NCBI GenBank assembly: GCA_017883355.1
Contig: JADGNS010000037.1
Coordinates: 1 to 12,458 of the forward strand
From: Candidatus Solibacter sp.
GTDB lineage: Bacteria > Acidobacteriota > Terriglobia > Bryobacterales > Bryobacteraceae
DNA length: 12,458 bases
Reading direction: 5' to 3'
Below, in pieces: positions 6,710 through 12,458 of this stretch. The notes beneath the pieces are model-generated. The model was not told the DNA's origin, made no database searches, and saw only the letters and a list, made by a program, of their open reading frames with translations. Position numbers and translations under genes: made by a program. Positions within the stretch are counted from its first letter, which is position 1, and every line of letters starts with the position of its first letter.

Positions 6710-7681
6710 TTACGGCGCGGCGCTGCGCACGCCGATCGGGTGGGGATTGTAGGGCGCGACGAACTCCACACTGCGCGTGGCGGAGATCTTTTTCTCCAGC
6801 CCCGCGGCCCAATAGCAGGCGTTGACGACCATGCGCCGGAAGCCCGCGTTGCGGAAGTCCCCGGGGTGGCCCATGGTGGTGGTGAAGATGCGGGCGGGTT
6901 TGCCGGAGCTGCCGGTGTAGGTCTTGGTCCATGCCACGGGCATAAGCTTCTTGGCCGGGTCGGGCGGCGAGGCCGGGTCCATGCCCATCAGCACCTGTCC
7001 CATGACCAGCGGCCGGCTGTCGCCATGGAGCGCGGTGATCTCGTAAACGTCGGATTCTCCCCAAAGGTCCCGCACGCCGCGCAGGATGGGGTGGTTCTCC
7101 ATTCCCGGCGCGATTACGCCGCGCGTGCTCTGCTTCTGATGCGCTCCGTAGTGGTTGATCCAGGTCTCGCCCAGCACCTGCCGGCCATAGCCGCCGGAAA
7201 ACTCCTGGTTGTTGTAGCTGTACTTCGCGTACGGGCTTTCCGGGTGCTTCCGGTAGTTGAAGGGATGGGTGGAGGTGCGCAGGGCGACGATGGGCCGGCC
7301 GGACTCCGTATAGTCGATGATCTCTTTCATCTGCTCGTCGGGCAGTTCCAGCCAGCGCGCGAAGAGCACCACCAGATCGGCGTTTCGCAGCGCCTCCAGG
7401 CCGGGGATATTGTCGATCGTGTTGGGGTCGATCTTTCCGGTCTGGCGGTTGACGGAAAACAGTACCGTGCAGTGGAAGCCATGGCGGCCGGCCAGGATTT
7501 GCGCCAGCGCGGGGATCGATTCCTCGGCGCGGTATTCCTGGTCGCCGGCAATGAGCACCACCTGTTTCCCCCGGCCGGGTCCGTGACCGCCGGGATACAC
7601 CAGCGCACTCTGCTGCGCCCACGCGGCGACGGCGAGCAGTAGCAGCAGGGAACGGGTGAACAGATGGGCCACGGTGTACAT
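6710..7681 (-). CDS. secreted ThuA-like domain protein
   Basis: This 323-residue protein has a signal peptide (MYTVAHLFTRSLLLLLAVAA, cut near WAQQ) and a ThuA domain of the class I glutamine amidotransferase-like fold. Recognisable stretches are QVVLIAGDQEY near the N-terminus, ADLVVLFARWLELPDEQMKEIIDYTESGRPIVALRTSTHPF in the middle, GVIAPGMENHPIL, and FTTTMGHPGDFRNAGFRRMVVNACYWA at the C-terminus. ThuA is named for trehalose utilisation, but most secreted members have no proven reaction; a role in carbohydrate metabolism is the usual inference. The start at 7681 is chosen for the signal peptide. An in-frame ATG at 7720 would add 13 residues (MGKRTKYAGSAAI) with no ribosome site. Upstream, the gene diverges from the hydrogenase operon. 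Confidence 0.82.
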   Translation of the reverse strand: MYTVAHLFTRSLLLLLAVAAWAQQSALVYPGGHGPGRGKQVVLIAGDQEYRAEESIPALAQILAGRHGFHCTVLFSVNRQTGKIDPNTIDNIPGLEALRNADLVVLFARWLELPDEQMKEIIDYTESGRPIVALRTSTHPFNYRKHPESPYAKYSYNNQEFSGGYGRQVLGETWINHYGAHQKQSTRGVIAPGMENHPILRGVRDLWGESDVYEITALHGDSRPLVMGQVLMGMDPASPPDPAKKLMPVAWTKTYTGSSGKPARIFTTTMGHPGDFRNAGFRRMVVNACYWAAGLEKKISATRSVEFVAPYNPHPIGVRSAAP

Positions 7682-7754
7682 GATAGCAGCGGACCCCGCA
7701 TATTTTGTTCGTTTTCCCATAGTTTCAGAATTTCAGCTTCCATTGTTGATTTTT

Positions 7755-7787
7755 TTGATTCCCATTGTCCGGTTTTTGTTATATGAT
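7755..7787 (+). promoter_or_regulatory. candidate promoter of the hydrogenase operon in an AT-rich island
   Basis: The 183-base gap between the ThuA and hydrogenase starts holds an AT-rich island (about 7690-7800) that stands out from the GC-rich surroundings. Within it TTGATT (7755-7760) and TTATAT (7779-7784) are separated by 18 bases, a plausible sigma-70 pair; TATGAT at 7782-7787 is an overlapping alternative -10. About 80 bases of leader would precede the start at 7865. I found no convincing sigma-54 GG/GC promoter and no clear operator. Confidence 0.35.
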
Positions 7788-7864
7788 TTTCCAATCCGCC
7801 ACTTACGGCCGTGTATGCGGCGGTGCGCGACGCCGGCGGGCGCCGGGTTCCCGGGAGGTCGCCC

Positions 7865-8983
7865 ATGTCGGAACGCCTACCGTCGACCTATGCGGTGCTC
7901 GAACAGCACGGTGTGGATCGGCGTACTTTCTTCAAATACTGCACATCGCTGGCCGCCATCATGGGGCTCGAAGCCTCCATGGTTCCCAAGGTGATGGCCG
8001 CCATGGAGACCAAACCGCGCATTCCGGTGATCTGGCTGCACGGGCTGGAATGCACCTGCTGCAGCGAGAGTTTCATCCGCAGCTCGCACCCCATCGCCCA
8101 GGACATCGTGCTGAACATGATCTCGCTGGACTACGACGACACGCTGCAGGCCGCGGCGGGCGAGCAGGTCGAAGAGATCCGCAAGAAGATCATGAAGGAC
8201 TACAAGGGGCAGTACCTGCTGGCCGTGGAGGGCAATGCGCCCACGCGCGACGGCGGGGTCTACTGCATGGTGGCCGGACAGAGCTTTCTCGACATCCTGA
8301 AGGAAACCGCCGCGGATGCCAAGGCGATTGTGGCGTGGGGCGCCTGCGCATCCTACGGCTGCGTGCAGAACGCCAGGCCCAACCCCACGGGCGCCGAGCC
8401 GGTCCACAAAATCATCACCAACAAGCCGATCATCAACGTGCCGGGTTGTCCCCCCATCTCCGAGGTCATGACCGGTGTGCTGGCCTACATCCTGACCTTC
8501 GACCAGTTGCCGGAACTGGATCGCACCGGCCGTCCCAAGATGTTCTACGGGCAGCGCATTCACGACAAGTGCTACCGGCGCGCCTTCTTCGACGCCGGAC
8601 AGTTCGTCGAGACCTGGGACGACGAGGGCGCCCGCAAGGGTTGGTGCCTGTACAAAATGGGCTGCCGGGGACCCATGACGTACAACTCCTGCCCCACCGT
8701 GAAATGGAATGCCGGCACCAGCTTTCCGATCGGTTCCGGGCATCCGTGCATCGGATGCAGCGAACCGAACTTCTGGGACCACGGGCCTTTCTACGAACGC
8801 ATGGCCGACAGCGTCCCGCTGCCGGGAATCGAGGCGACGCCGGACCAGGTGGGCAAGACGCTGGCGGTACTGACCGGGGCCGGCGTGACCGCGCACCTGG
8901 CGTCGTACTGGGCGCGCCGCGCCGGCAAGCGGGTCGCCGGCAAACCCGTCGATCCGGAGAATACCACCGGGGAGGTGAAGTGA
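7865..8983 (+). CDS. hyaA: membrane-bound [NiFe]-hydrogenase small subunit, oxygen-tolerant type
   Basis: This 372-residue electron-transfer subunit passes electrons from the NiFe site through three FeS clusters. The start at 7865 has GGGAGGT ending five bases upstream; an upstream ATG at 7811 lacks this. Residues 18-24 (DRRTFFK) begin a Tat signal. Every cluster ligand I recall from E. coli hydrogenase 1 (mature numbering) recurs here at a constant offset of 46. These are proximal Cys63, 66, 161 and 195 plus the two supernumerary Cys65 and Cys166; distal His233, Cys236, Cys261 and Cys267; and medial Cys276, 295 and 298 with Pro288 (a [3Fe-4S] site). Glu122, next to the proximal cluster, is also kept. 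Six cysteines at the proximal cluster mark oxygen-tolerant uptake enzymes, mostly group 1d. The C-terminal VGKTLAVLTGAGVTAHLASY is a probable membrane anchor on the periplasmic side. The large subunit gene starts 3 bases downstream. Confidence 0.95.
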   Translation: MSERLPSTYAVLEQHGVDRRTFFKYCTSLAAIMGLEASMVPKVMAAMETKPRIPVIWLHGLECTCCSESFIRSSHPIAQDIVLNMISLDYDDTLQAAAGEQVEEIRKKIMKDYKGQYLLAVEGNAPTRDGGVYCMVAGQSFLDILKETAADAKAIVAWGACASYGCVQNARPNPTGAEPVHKIITNKPIINVPGCPPISEVMTGVLAYILTFDQLPELDRTGRPKMFYGQRIHDKCYRRAFFDAGQFVETWDDEGARKGWCLYKMGCRGPMTYNSCPTVKWNAGTSFPIGSGHPCIGCSEPNFWDHGPFYERMADSVPLPGIEATPDQVGKTLAVLTGAGVTAHLASYWARRAGKRVAGKPVDPENTTGEVK

Positions 8984-8986
8984 GCC

Positions 8987-10708
8987 ATGGCACAGCGAAT
9001 CGTAGTCGATCCCGTTACGCGAATTGAAGGACACCTCCGCGTGGAGGCGATGCTCGACGATAGCAGCCACATTCACGATGCCGTGAGCTCGGGCACCATG
9101 TGGCGCGGCCTGGAAGTGATTCTCCAGGGCCGCGACCCGCGCGATGCCTGGGCCTTCTGCGAACGCATCTGCGGCGTCTGCACCACGGTACACGCGCTGG
9201 CCAGCGTGCGCGCCGTGGAGAACTCGCTCGGCATCACGGTGCCGCGCAACGCCGATATCATCCGCAACATCATGTTCCTGACCCAGATGGTGCAGGACCA
9301 CGTGATCCACTTCTACCATCTGCACGCGCTGGACTGGGTGGACGTGGTCTCCGCGCTGAAAGCCAACCCCGGCGCCACCGCGGCGCTGGCCCAGAAGGTG
9401 TCGCCGAGTTGGCCTACTGCCACCGAAGGCTATTTCAAGGATGTGGCCGGCACGTTGAGCAAGTTTGTGGCCTCCGGACAACTGGGCATCTTCCAGAACG
9501 CCTACTGGGGCCACCCGGCCTACAAGCTGCCGCCCGAGGCCAACCTGATGGCCGTGGCGCATTACCTGGAAGCCCTGAAGTGGCAGAAGGAACTGGTCAA
9601 GATCCACACCATCTTCGGCGGCAAGAACCCGCACCCCAACTACCTGGTGGGCGGCGTGGCTTCCGCCATCGCGCTGAACGGCGACAACGCCATCAACATC
9701 GAGCGCCTCACCATGGTGAAGGGTCTCATTTCCGACGCCATCAACATCGTCGAGAACCTGTACATCCCGGACCTGCTCGCGGTGGCTTCGTTCTACCCCG
9801 AGTGGACCAAGATCGGCGGCGGCCTGGGCAACTACATGTGCTACGGCGATCTGCCGCAGAACGGCATCGGCGACGTGGCGAAGTTCCGCTTCCCGCGCGG
9901 CGTCATCCTCAATAAGAACCTGAGCGAGGTGCTGCCGGTGGATCCCGCCGATCCGGCCCAGATCCAGGAAGAGATTTCTCACTCCTGGTATCGGTATCCC
10001 GGCGGCAAGGATGCGCTGCATCCCTGGGACGGCGTCACCGAAGCCAACTACACCGGGCCCAAACCACCGTTCAAACAGCTCGATGAGAATAAGGCCTATT
10101 CCTGGCTGAAGGCGCCGCGGTGGAAAGGGCAGGCCATGGAAGTGGGGCCGCTGGCGCGCATGCTGATGGGGTTCGCCAGCGGGCGCGCCGATTACAAGGA
10201 AGTGGTGACGGCGGCGCTGGGCAAACTGAAGGTGGGACCGGAAGCGCTGTTCTCCACCCTGGGCCGGACCGCCGCGCGCGGCCTGGAGTCGCAACTGGCC
10301 GTGCACTGGCTGATGGATGAGTACGACCGCCTGATCGCCAACCTGAAAGGCGGCGACTCGACTACCGCCGACACCCAGTTCTGGGATCCCGCCACCTGGA
10401 AACCCGAGTCCAGGGGCTACGGGTTCACCGAAGCCCCGCGCGGCGCGCTGGGCCACTGGGTGCACATCAAGGATCGCAAGATCGCCAACTACCAGATCGT
10501 GGTGCCCAGCACCTGGAATGCTTCGCCGCGCGACGGCAAGGGGCAGCACGGGGCCTATGAGGCGGCGCTCATCGGCACGCCCGTGGCCGATCCCAAGCGG
10601 CCGGTGGAAATCCTGCGCACCATCCACTCGTTCGACCCCTGCCTGGCGTGCGCCTCGCACGTCTTCGGCCCGGACGGCGAGAAACTGGTGGAAGTGAAGG
10701 TGCGGTAA
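8987..10708 (+). CDS. hyaB: [NiFe]-hydrogenase large (catalytic) subunit, group 1
   Basis: This 573-residue subunit splits H2 at a NiFe(CN)2CO centre. The start follows GGAGGTG by 9 bases, with that ribosome site embedded in the end of the small-subunit gene. The N-terminal motif VDPVTRIEGHLRVE carries Glu14, the probable proton-transfer residue. RICGVCTTVHA gives nickel/iron ligands Cys62 and Cys65. The C-terminal DPCLACASH gives Cys552 and Cys555, with His558. A 15-residue tail (VFGPDGEKLVEVKVR) follows His558 and would be removed after nickel insertion, consistent with the protease gene two genes downstream. All four Ni-ligand cysteines are intact and the length is normal for group 1, so the enzyme should be active. 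It would be folded in the cytoplasm and exported with the small subunit by its Tat signal. Confidence 0.95.
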   Translation: MAQRIVVDPVTRIEGHLRVEAMLDDSSHIHDAVSSGTMWRGLEVILQGRDPRDAWAFCERICGVCTTVHALASVRAVENSLGITVPRNADIIRNIMFLTQMVQDHVIHFYHLHALDWVDVVSALKANPGATAALAQKVSPSWPTATEGYFKDVAGTLSKFVASGQLGIFQNAYWGHPAYKLPPEANLMAVAHYLEALKWQKELVKIHTIFGGKNPHPNYLVGGVASAIALNGDNAINIERLTMVKGLISDAINIVENLYIPDLLAVASFYPEWTKIGGGLGNYMCYGDLPQNGIGDVAKFRFPRGVILNKNLSEVLPVDPADPAQIQEEISHSWYRYPGGKDALHPWDGVTEANYTGPKPPFKQLDENKAYSWLKAPRWKGQAMEVGPLARMLMGFASGRADYKEVVTAALGKLKVGPEALFSTLGRTAARGLESQLAVHWLMDEYDRLIANLKGGDSTTADTQFWDPATWKPESRGYGFTEAPRGALGHWVHIKDRKIANYQIVVPSTWNASPRDGKGQHGAYEAALIGTPVADPKRPVEILRTIHSFDPCLACASHVFGPDGEKLVEVKVR

Positions 10709-10718
10709 GGAGGACGCC

Positions 10719-11444
10719 ATGGCTACCACCTATCGTTCCCTGGAGATTGTCCCCGGCGAAACCGGATACGGACGCAAGTACGTCTGGCAGGCGCCCGTGC
10801 GGCTGGCGCACTGGATCAACGCGCTCGCCGTCACGGCGCTTTTCCTGACCGGTCTGTACATCGCCAATCCGGCCCTGGCGCCCAACGGAGAGGCCGCCAA
10901 CCACTTCGTGATGGGCACCGTGCGCGAGATTCACTTCGTGGCGGGATACGCCCTGCTGTTCGGTTTCCTGCTCCGCATCTACTGCTTCTACTTCGGCAAC
11001 AACTACTCCCGTTCCGGCTTCCCCTTCGTGTGGCGAAAGGAGTGGTGGGCCGACCTCAGGGCGCAGGCCATGCAGTATCTGCGTCTGGAGCGCGGCCACG
11101 TGCACCTGGGCCACAACGCCCTGGCCGGCCTGTCCTACACGTTCTTCGTGATCTTCCTGGGGTGGTGCCAGATTCTCACCGGCATGGCGCTCTACTCGGA
11201 AACCAACCCCGGAGGCTTCTGGGACCGGCTCACCGGCTGGGTGATTCCGTTGCTGGGCGGCAGCTACATGGTGCACCTGTGGCACCACACCATCGCCTGG
11301 AGTTTCGTGGTGTTCACGATTATCCACCTGTACATCGTGTTCTTCGACTCCCACCAGTTTCGCAACGGCTTGATCACTTCGATCATTTCCGGCTACAAGT
11401 TTTATCAGAAGGGCGACCTGGATCATGACCGCTGGCTCAGCTGA
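10719..11444 (+). CDS. hyaC: hydrogenase cytochrome b subunit (Ni/Fe-hydrogenase b-type)
   Basis: This 241-residue integral membrane protein anchors the hydrogenase and carries electrons from the small subunit to quinone through two b haems. AAGGAGG overlaps the large-subunit stop and sits five bases before the ATG. The APVRLAHWINALAV opening is typical of the family. Hydrophobic segments lie at about residues 33-50, 72-92, 134-158 and 190-209, four helices as expected. Candidate haem ligands are His31, His72, His189 or His190, and His203; I cannot assign pairs. The final DSHQFRNGLITSIISGYKF stretch is also characteristic. The last 20 bases overlap the maturation protease gene, so the two are translated together. 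Its presence makes this a respiratory uptake complex rather than a soluble or sensory hydrogenase. Confidence 0.93.
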   Translation: MATTYRSLEIVPGETGYGRKYVWQAPVRLAHWINALAVTALFLTGLYIANPALAPNGEAANHFVMGTVREIHFVAGYALLFGFLLRIYCFYFGNNYSRSGFPFVWRKEWWADLRAQAMQYLRLERGHVHLGHNALAGLSYTFFVIFLGWCQILTGMALYSETNPGGFWDRLTGWVIPLLGGSYMVHLWHHTIAWSFVVFTIIHLYIVFFDSHQFRNGLITSIISGYKFYQKGDLDHDRWLS

Positions 11445-11943
11445 CGCCGCGCTCGACCCTCGGGCGGTACCCCGGGCGCCGATCCTGGTGCTCGGGCTGG
11501 GCAACCTCCTGCTGACCGACGACGCCGCCGGACTGCACGTCGAGGCGGCGCTATCGGCGGAGCGGGGCGTCTCTGCCCAGGTGGAATTCGTGGATGGCGG
11601 CACGCAGGGTCTGTCCCTGCTCCATTACCTGTCCAACCGGCGCGCGATTCTGGTGCTGGACGCGGTGGGGTTGGGCGCGGAGCCAGGCAGCGTGCACGTG
11701 CTGCGCGGCCCCGCGATCGACGGACTGCGCGTGCAGCGCTCTACCACCGCGCACGAAGGCAACGCGCTGGAACTGCTGGCCACGGCGCGCCTCCTCGGCG
11801 ATGTTGCCGAAGAGATCGTCGTGGTGGGAGTGGAGCCGGCCCGCATCGCCACGGGAATCGGTCTCTCGCCGCAGGTGGAAGCGGCGCTGCCAGAGGCCAT
11901 CGAGCGCGCGCGGGCGGTGTTGGACTCGATGTTGCGGCGGTAA
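11425..11943 (+). CDS. hyaD: hydrogenase maturation endopeptidase, peptidase M52 family
   Basis: This 172-residue cytosolic protease removes the C-terminal tail of the large subunit after nickel insertion. The core opens with ILVLGLGNLLLTDDAAGLHV and continues VDGGTQGLSLLHYL, then AILVLDAVG, then STTAHEGNALELL. Aligned to E. coli HybD, the nickel-sensing residues are Asp33 (Glu16 in HybD), Asp79 and His110. The Glu to Asp change at the first position occurs elsewhere in the family and does not suggest loss of function. About 18 residues precede the first strand, somewhat more than usual. The ATG overlaps the cytochrome b gene by 20 bases with no strong ribosome site, implying translational coupling. 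It is the last gene of the operon; no hypA-F genes follow. Confidence 0.9.
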   Translation: MTAGSADAALDPRAVPRAPILVLGLGNLLLTDDAAGLHVEAALSAERGVSAQVEFVDGGTQGLSLLHYLSNRRAILVLDAVGLGAEPGSVHVLRGPAIDGLRVQRSTTAHEGNALELLATARLLGDVAEEIVVVGVEPARIATGIGLSPQVEAALPEAIERARAVLDSMLRR

Positions 11944-11988
11944 CGGAGGCGGTGGAACTGCGCGCCTTCTACCGGGTTCCGCACCGGA

Positions 11989-12243
11989 TCAGATTCCCAG
12001 GTCCTTGAACAGCGCGCCCGCGGAGGTCAGGCGCTTTCCCTTGCCCTTGTCGGCGGCGCGCATCGCCTTCACGGTCGTCGCGTTGGGGATCTTCACATCG
12101 AATGGAAGGGCCTTCTCCGCAGCCACGCGGACCAGCAGCATGCGCACGGCATCGGACACGGAGATTCCCATCAAAGCCAGCGTCTTCGCAGCCCGCTGCT
12201 TCGTCTTCTCATCCACGCGAACGTGAACCATTGTGGTCGCCAT
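11989..12243 (-). CDS. RelB/DinJ-family antitoxin, no toxin gene adjacent
   Basis: This 84-residue protein has a RelB/DinJ-like ribbon-helix-helix N-terminus: MVHVRVDEKTKQRAAKTLAL gives the strand and first helix, and MGISVSDAVRMLLVRVA the second. The C-terminal half (ALPFDVKIPNATTVKAMRAA) is the flexible toxin-wrapping region of the family. The start at 12243 follows GGGAGGT by four bases, which is stronger than an in-frame ATG at 12264. RelB proteins neutralise a RelE/YafQ-type mRNA-cutting toxin and repress their own operon. In known operons the toxin follows directly, but here only 45 bases remain before the convergent hydrogenase protease gene, and no toxin frame is visible upstream either. 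It is therefore an orphan antitoxin, perhaps acting on a toxin elsewhere or kept as a regulator. Confidence 0.8.
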   Translation of the reverse strand: MATTMVHVRVDEKTKQRAAKTLALMGISVSDAVRMLLVRVAAEKALPFDVKIPNATTVKAMRAADKGKGKRLTSAGALFKDLGI

Positions 12244-12254
12244 GATTACCTCCC

Positions 12255-12273
12255 TGAGATACATTGTATCTCA
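12255..12273 (-). promoter_or_regulatory. palindromic operator and -10 box of the relB-like gene
   Basis: TGAGATACA (12255-12263) and TGTATCTCA (12265-12273) form a perfect 9-bp inverted repeat around one central base. On the minus strand the palindrome contains TACAAT (12268 to 12263), a good -10 hexamer; no clear -35 is seen. It ends just upstream of the ribosome site of the antitoxin gene. This is what ribbon-helix-helix antitoxins bind to repress their own promoter, so autoregulation is likely. Confidence 0.65.
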
Positions 12274-12343
12274 CCAAGTATTCGGTGCCGGACCGGGACA
12301 CGGCAGGGCACGCCATGGCGAAAGCGCCCGCCCCACTGAAGCC

Positions 12344-12370
12344 GTGGGACAGACGCTTTCGTCTGTCAAC
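12344..12370 (+). repeat. 3'-end hairpin repeat, copy D (short-loop variant)
   Basis: It begins GTGGGACAGACG like the other copies. GACAGACG (12348-12355) pairs with CGTCTGTC (12360-12367), an 8-bp perfect stem with a 4-base CTTT loop, six bases shorter than in copies A to C. The right arm, read on the minus strand (GTTGACAGACG), contains the TGA stop of the partial gene at the right edge. It lies about 70 bases upstream of the antitoxin operator and could insulate that gene from read-through. Confidence 0.75.
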
Positions 12371-12458
12371 CTCCGGCGCCCTCGCTGACGCCGTTGGGGG
12401 CGCCGCGAGGATCGGGCTTAATAGTAACCGGCTGGGTATAGGTCTGGCCATCCACGGT
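12366..12458 (-). CDS. C-terminal end of a VPS10/sortilin-like or BNR-repeat secreted protein (partial)
   Basis: Only the last 30 codons and stop are present; the gene enters from the right edge. The residues TVDGQTYTQPVTIKPDPRG resemble the beta-strand module near the C-terminus of the large VPS10/sortilin-like beta-propeller proteins common in Acidobacteria, where a similar (S/T)YTQPL-TVK-DPR run is frequent. A short Gly-rich tail (GAPNGVSEGAGG) follows, then TGA. In the homologues I recall, the chain often continues well past the DPR motif, so this one may be shortened. The TGA is formed by the arm of hairpin copy D. The family call rests on about 19 residues and is tentative. Confidence 0.5.
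   Translation of the reverse strand, partial: TVDGQTYTQPVTIKPDPRGAPNGVSEGAGG

Noticed and set aside
7690..7800. A sigma-54 promoter for the hydrogenase operon
   Set aside because: No GG-N10-GC pair with the proper -24/-12 context was found; the AT-rich island fits a sigma-70 type better.
7811..7864. An upstream ATG that would extend the hydrogenase small subunit by 18 residues
   Set aside because: It has no ribosome site, adds residues ahead of an already complete Tat signal, and GGGAGGT clearly marks the ATG at 7865.
7765..9027. A 420-codon plus-strand frame overlapping the hydrogenase small subunit
   Set aside because: It is out of frame with the conserved subunit and its translation is low-complexity and Arg/Gly/His-rich.
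7877..10729. A 950-codon open frame on the minus strand antisense to both hydrogenase subunits
   Set aside because: It mirrors the hydrogenase codons, and long antisense frames are expected in GC-rich genes with biased third positions. Its translation is His-, Gly-, Val- and Arg-rich with no domain, while the plus strand encodes complete conserved subunits.
10569..11603. A 344-codon minus-strand frame across the cytochrome b and protease genes
   Set aside because: It spans the ends of three well-supported genes on the other strand and shows no family features.
11944..11988. A possible toxin remnant after the antitoxin gene
   Set aside because: Forty-five bases in all minus frames give no RelE-like residues long enough to call, so no pseudogene is claimed.

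Overview
This is a high-GC window from a soil-type bacterium, most likely an acidobacterium of the Solibacter/Bryobacter kind. That call rests on the gene mix (Tat-exported sugar isomerase, GH78 rhamnosidase, ThuA-like protein, many short secreted proteins of unknown function, a VPS10/sortilin-like C-terminus) and on codon use. It is an inference from gene content, not a phylogenetic result. There are no rRNA or tRNA genes, CRISPR arrays or insertion sequences, and no gene-free stretch exceeds 300 bases.

Layout. Bases 1-1334 (minus) hold a Tat-exported TIM-barrel sugar isomerase/epimerase followed by the start of an alpha-L-rhamnosidase, probably one carbohydrate-use operon. A 117-base divergent promoter region separates it from a secreted protein with one CXXCH haem motif (1452-2846, plus). 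Bases 2862-4334 (minus) are a two-gene unit of unknown envelope proteins. Then come a small secreted beta-rich protein (4413-4787, plus), a secreted TPR protein (4882-5739, minus), a PfkB sugar kinase (5870-6697, plus) and a secreted ThuA-like protein (6710-7681, minus).

The functional core is 7865-11943 (plus), a compact four-gene operon for a membrane-bound respiratory [NiFe]-hydrogenase: Tat-exported small subunit, catalytic large subunit, cytochrome b anchor and maturation endopeptidase. The small subunit has the six-cysteine proximal-cluster signature of oxygen-tolerant enzymes, so aerobic H2 oxidation into the quinone pool is the likely role. General hyp maturation genes are not here. 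Downstream on the minus strand is a RelB/DinJ-type antitoxin with a near-perfect operator palindrome but no visible toxin, then the last 30 codons of a VPS10-like protein.

The least explained signal is a family of four short hairpin repeats (2788-2819, 4784-4815, 4849-4880, 12344-12370). Each sits at the 3' end of a gene and overlaps or abuts its stop region. One copy carries paired base changes that preserve the stem. Two copies form a head-to-head pair between convergent genes, and one has become the C-terminal coding sequence of the haem-motif protein.
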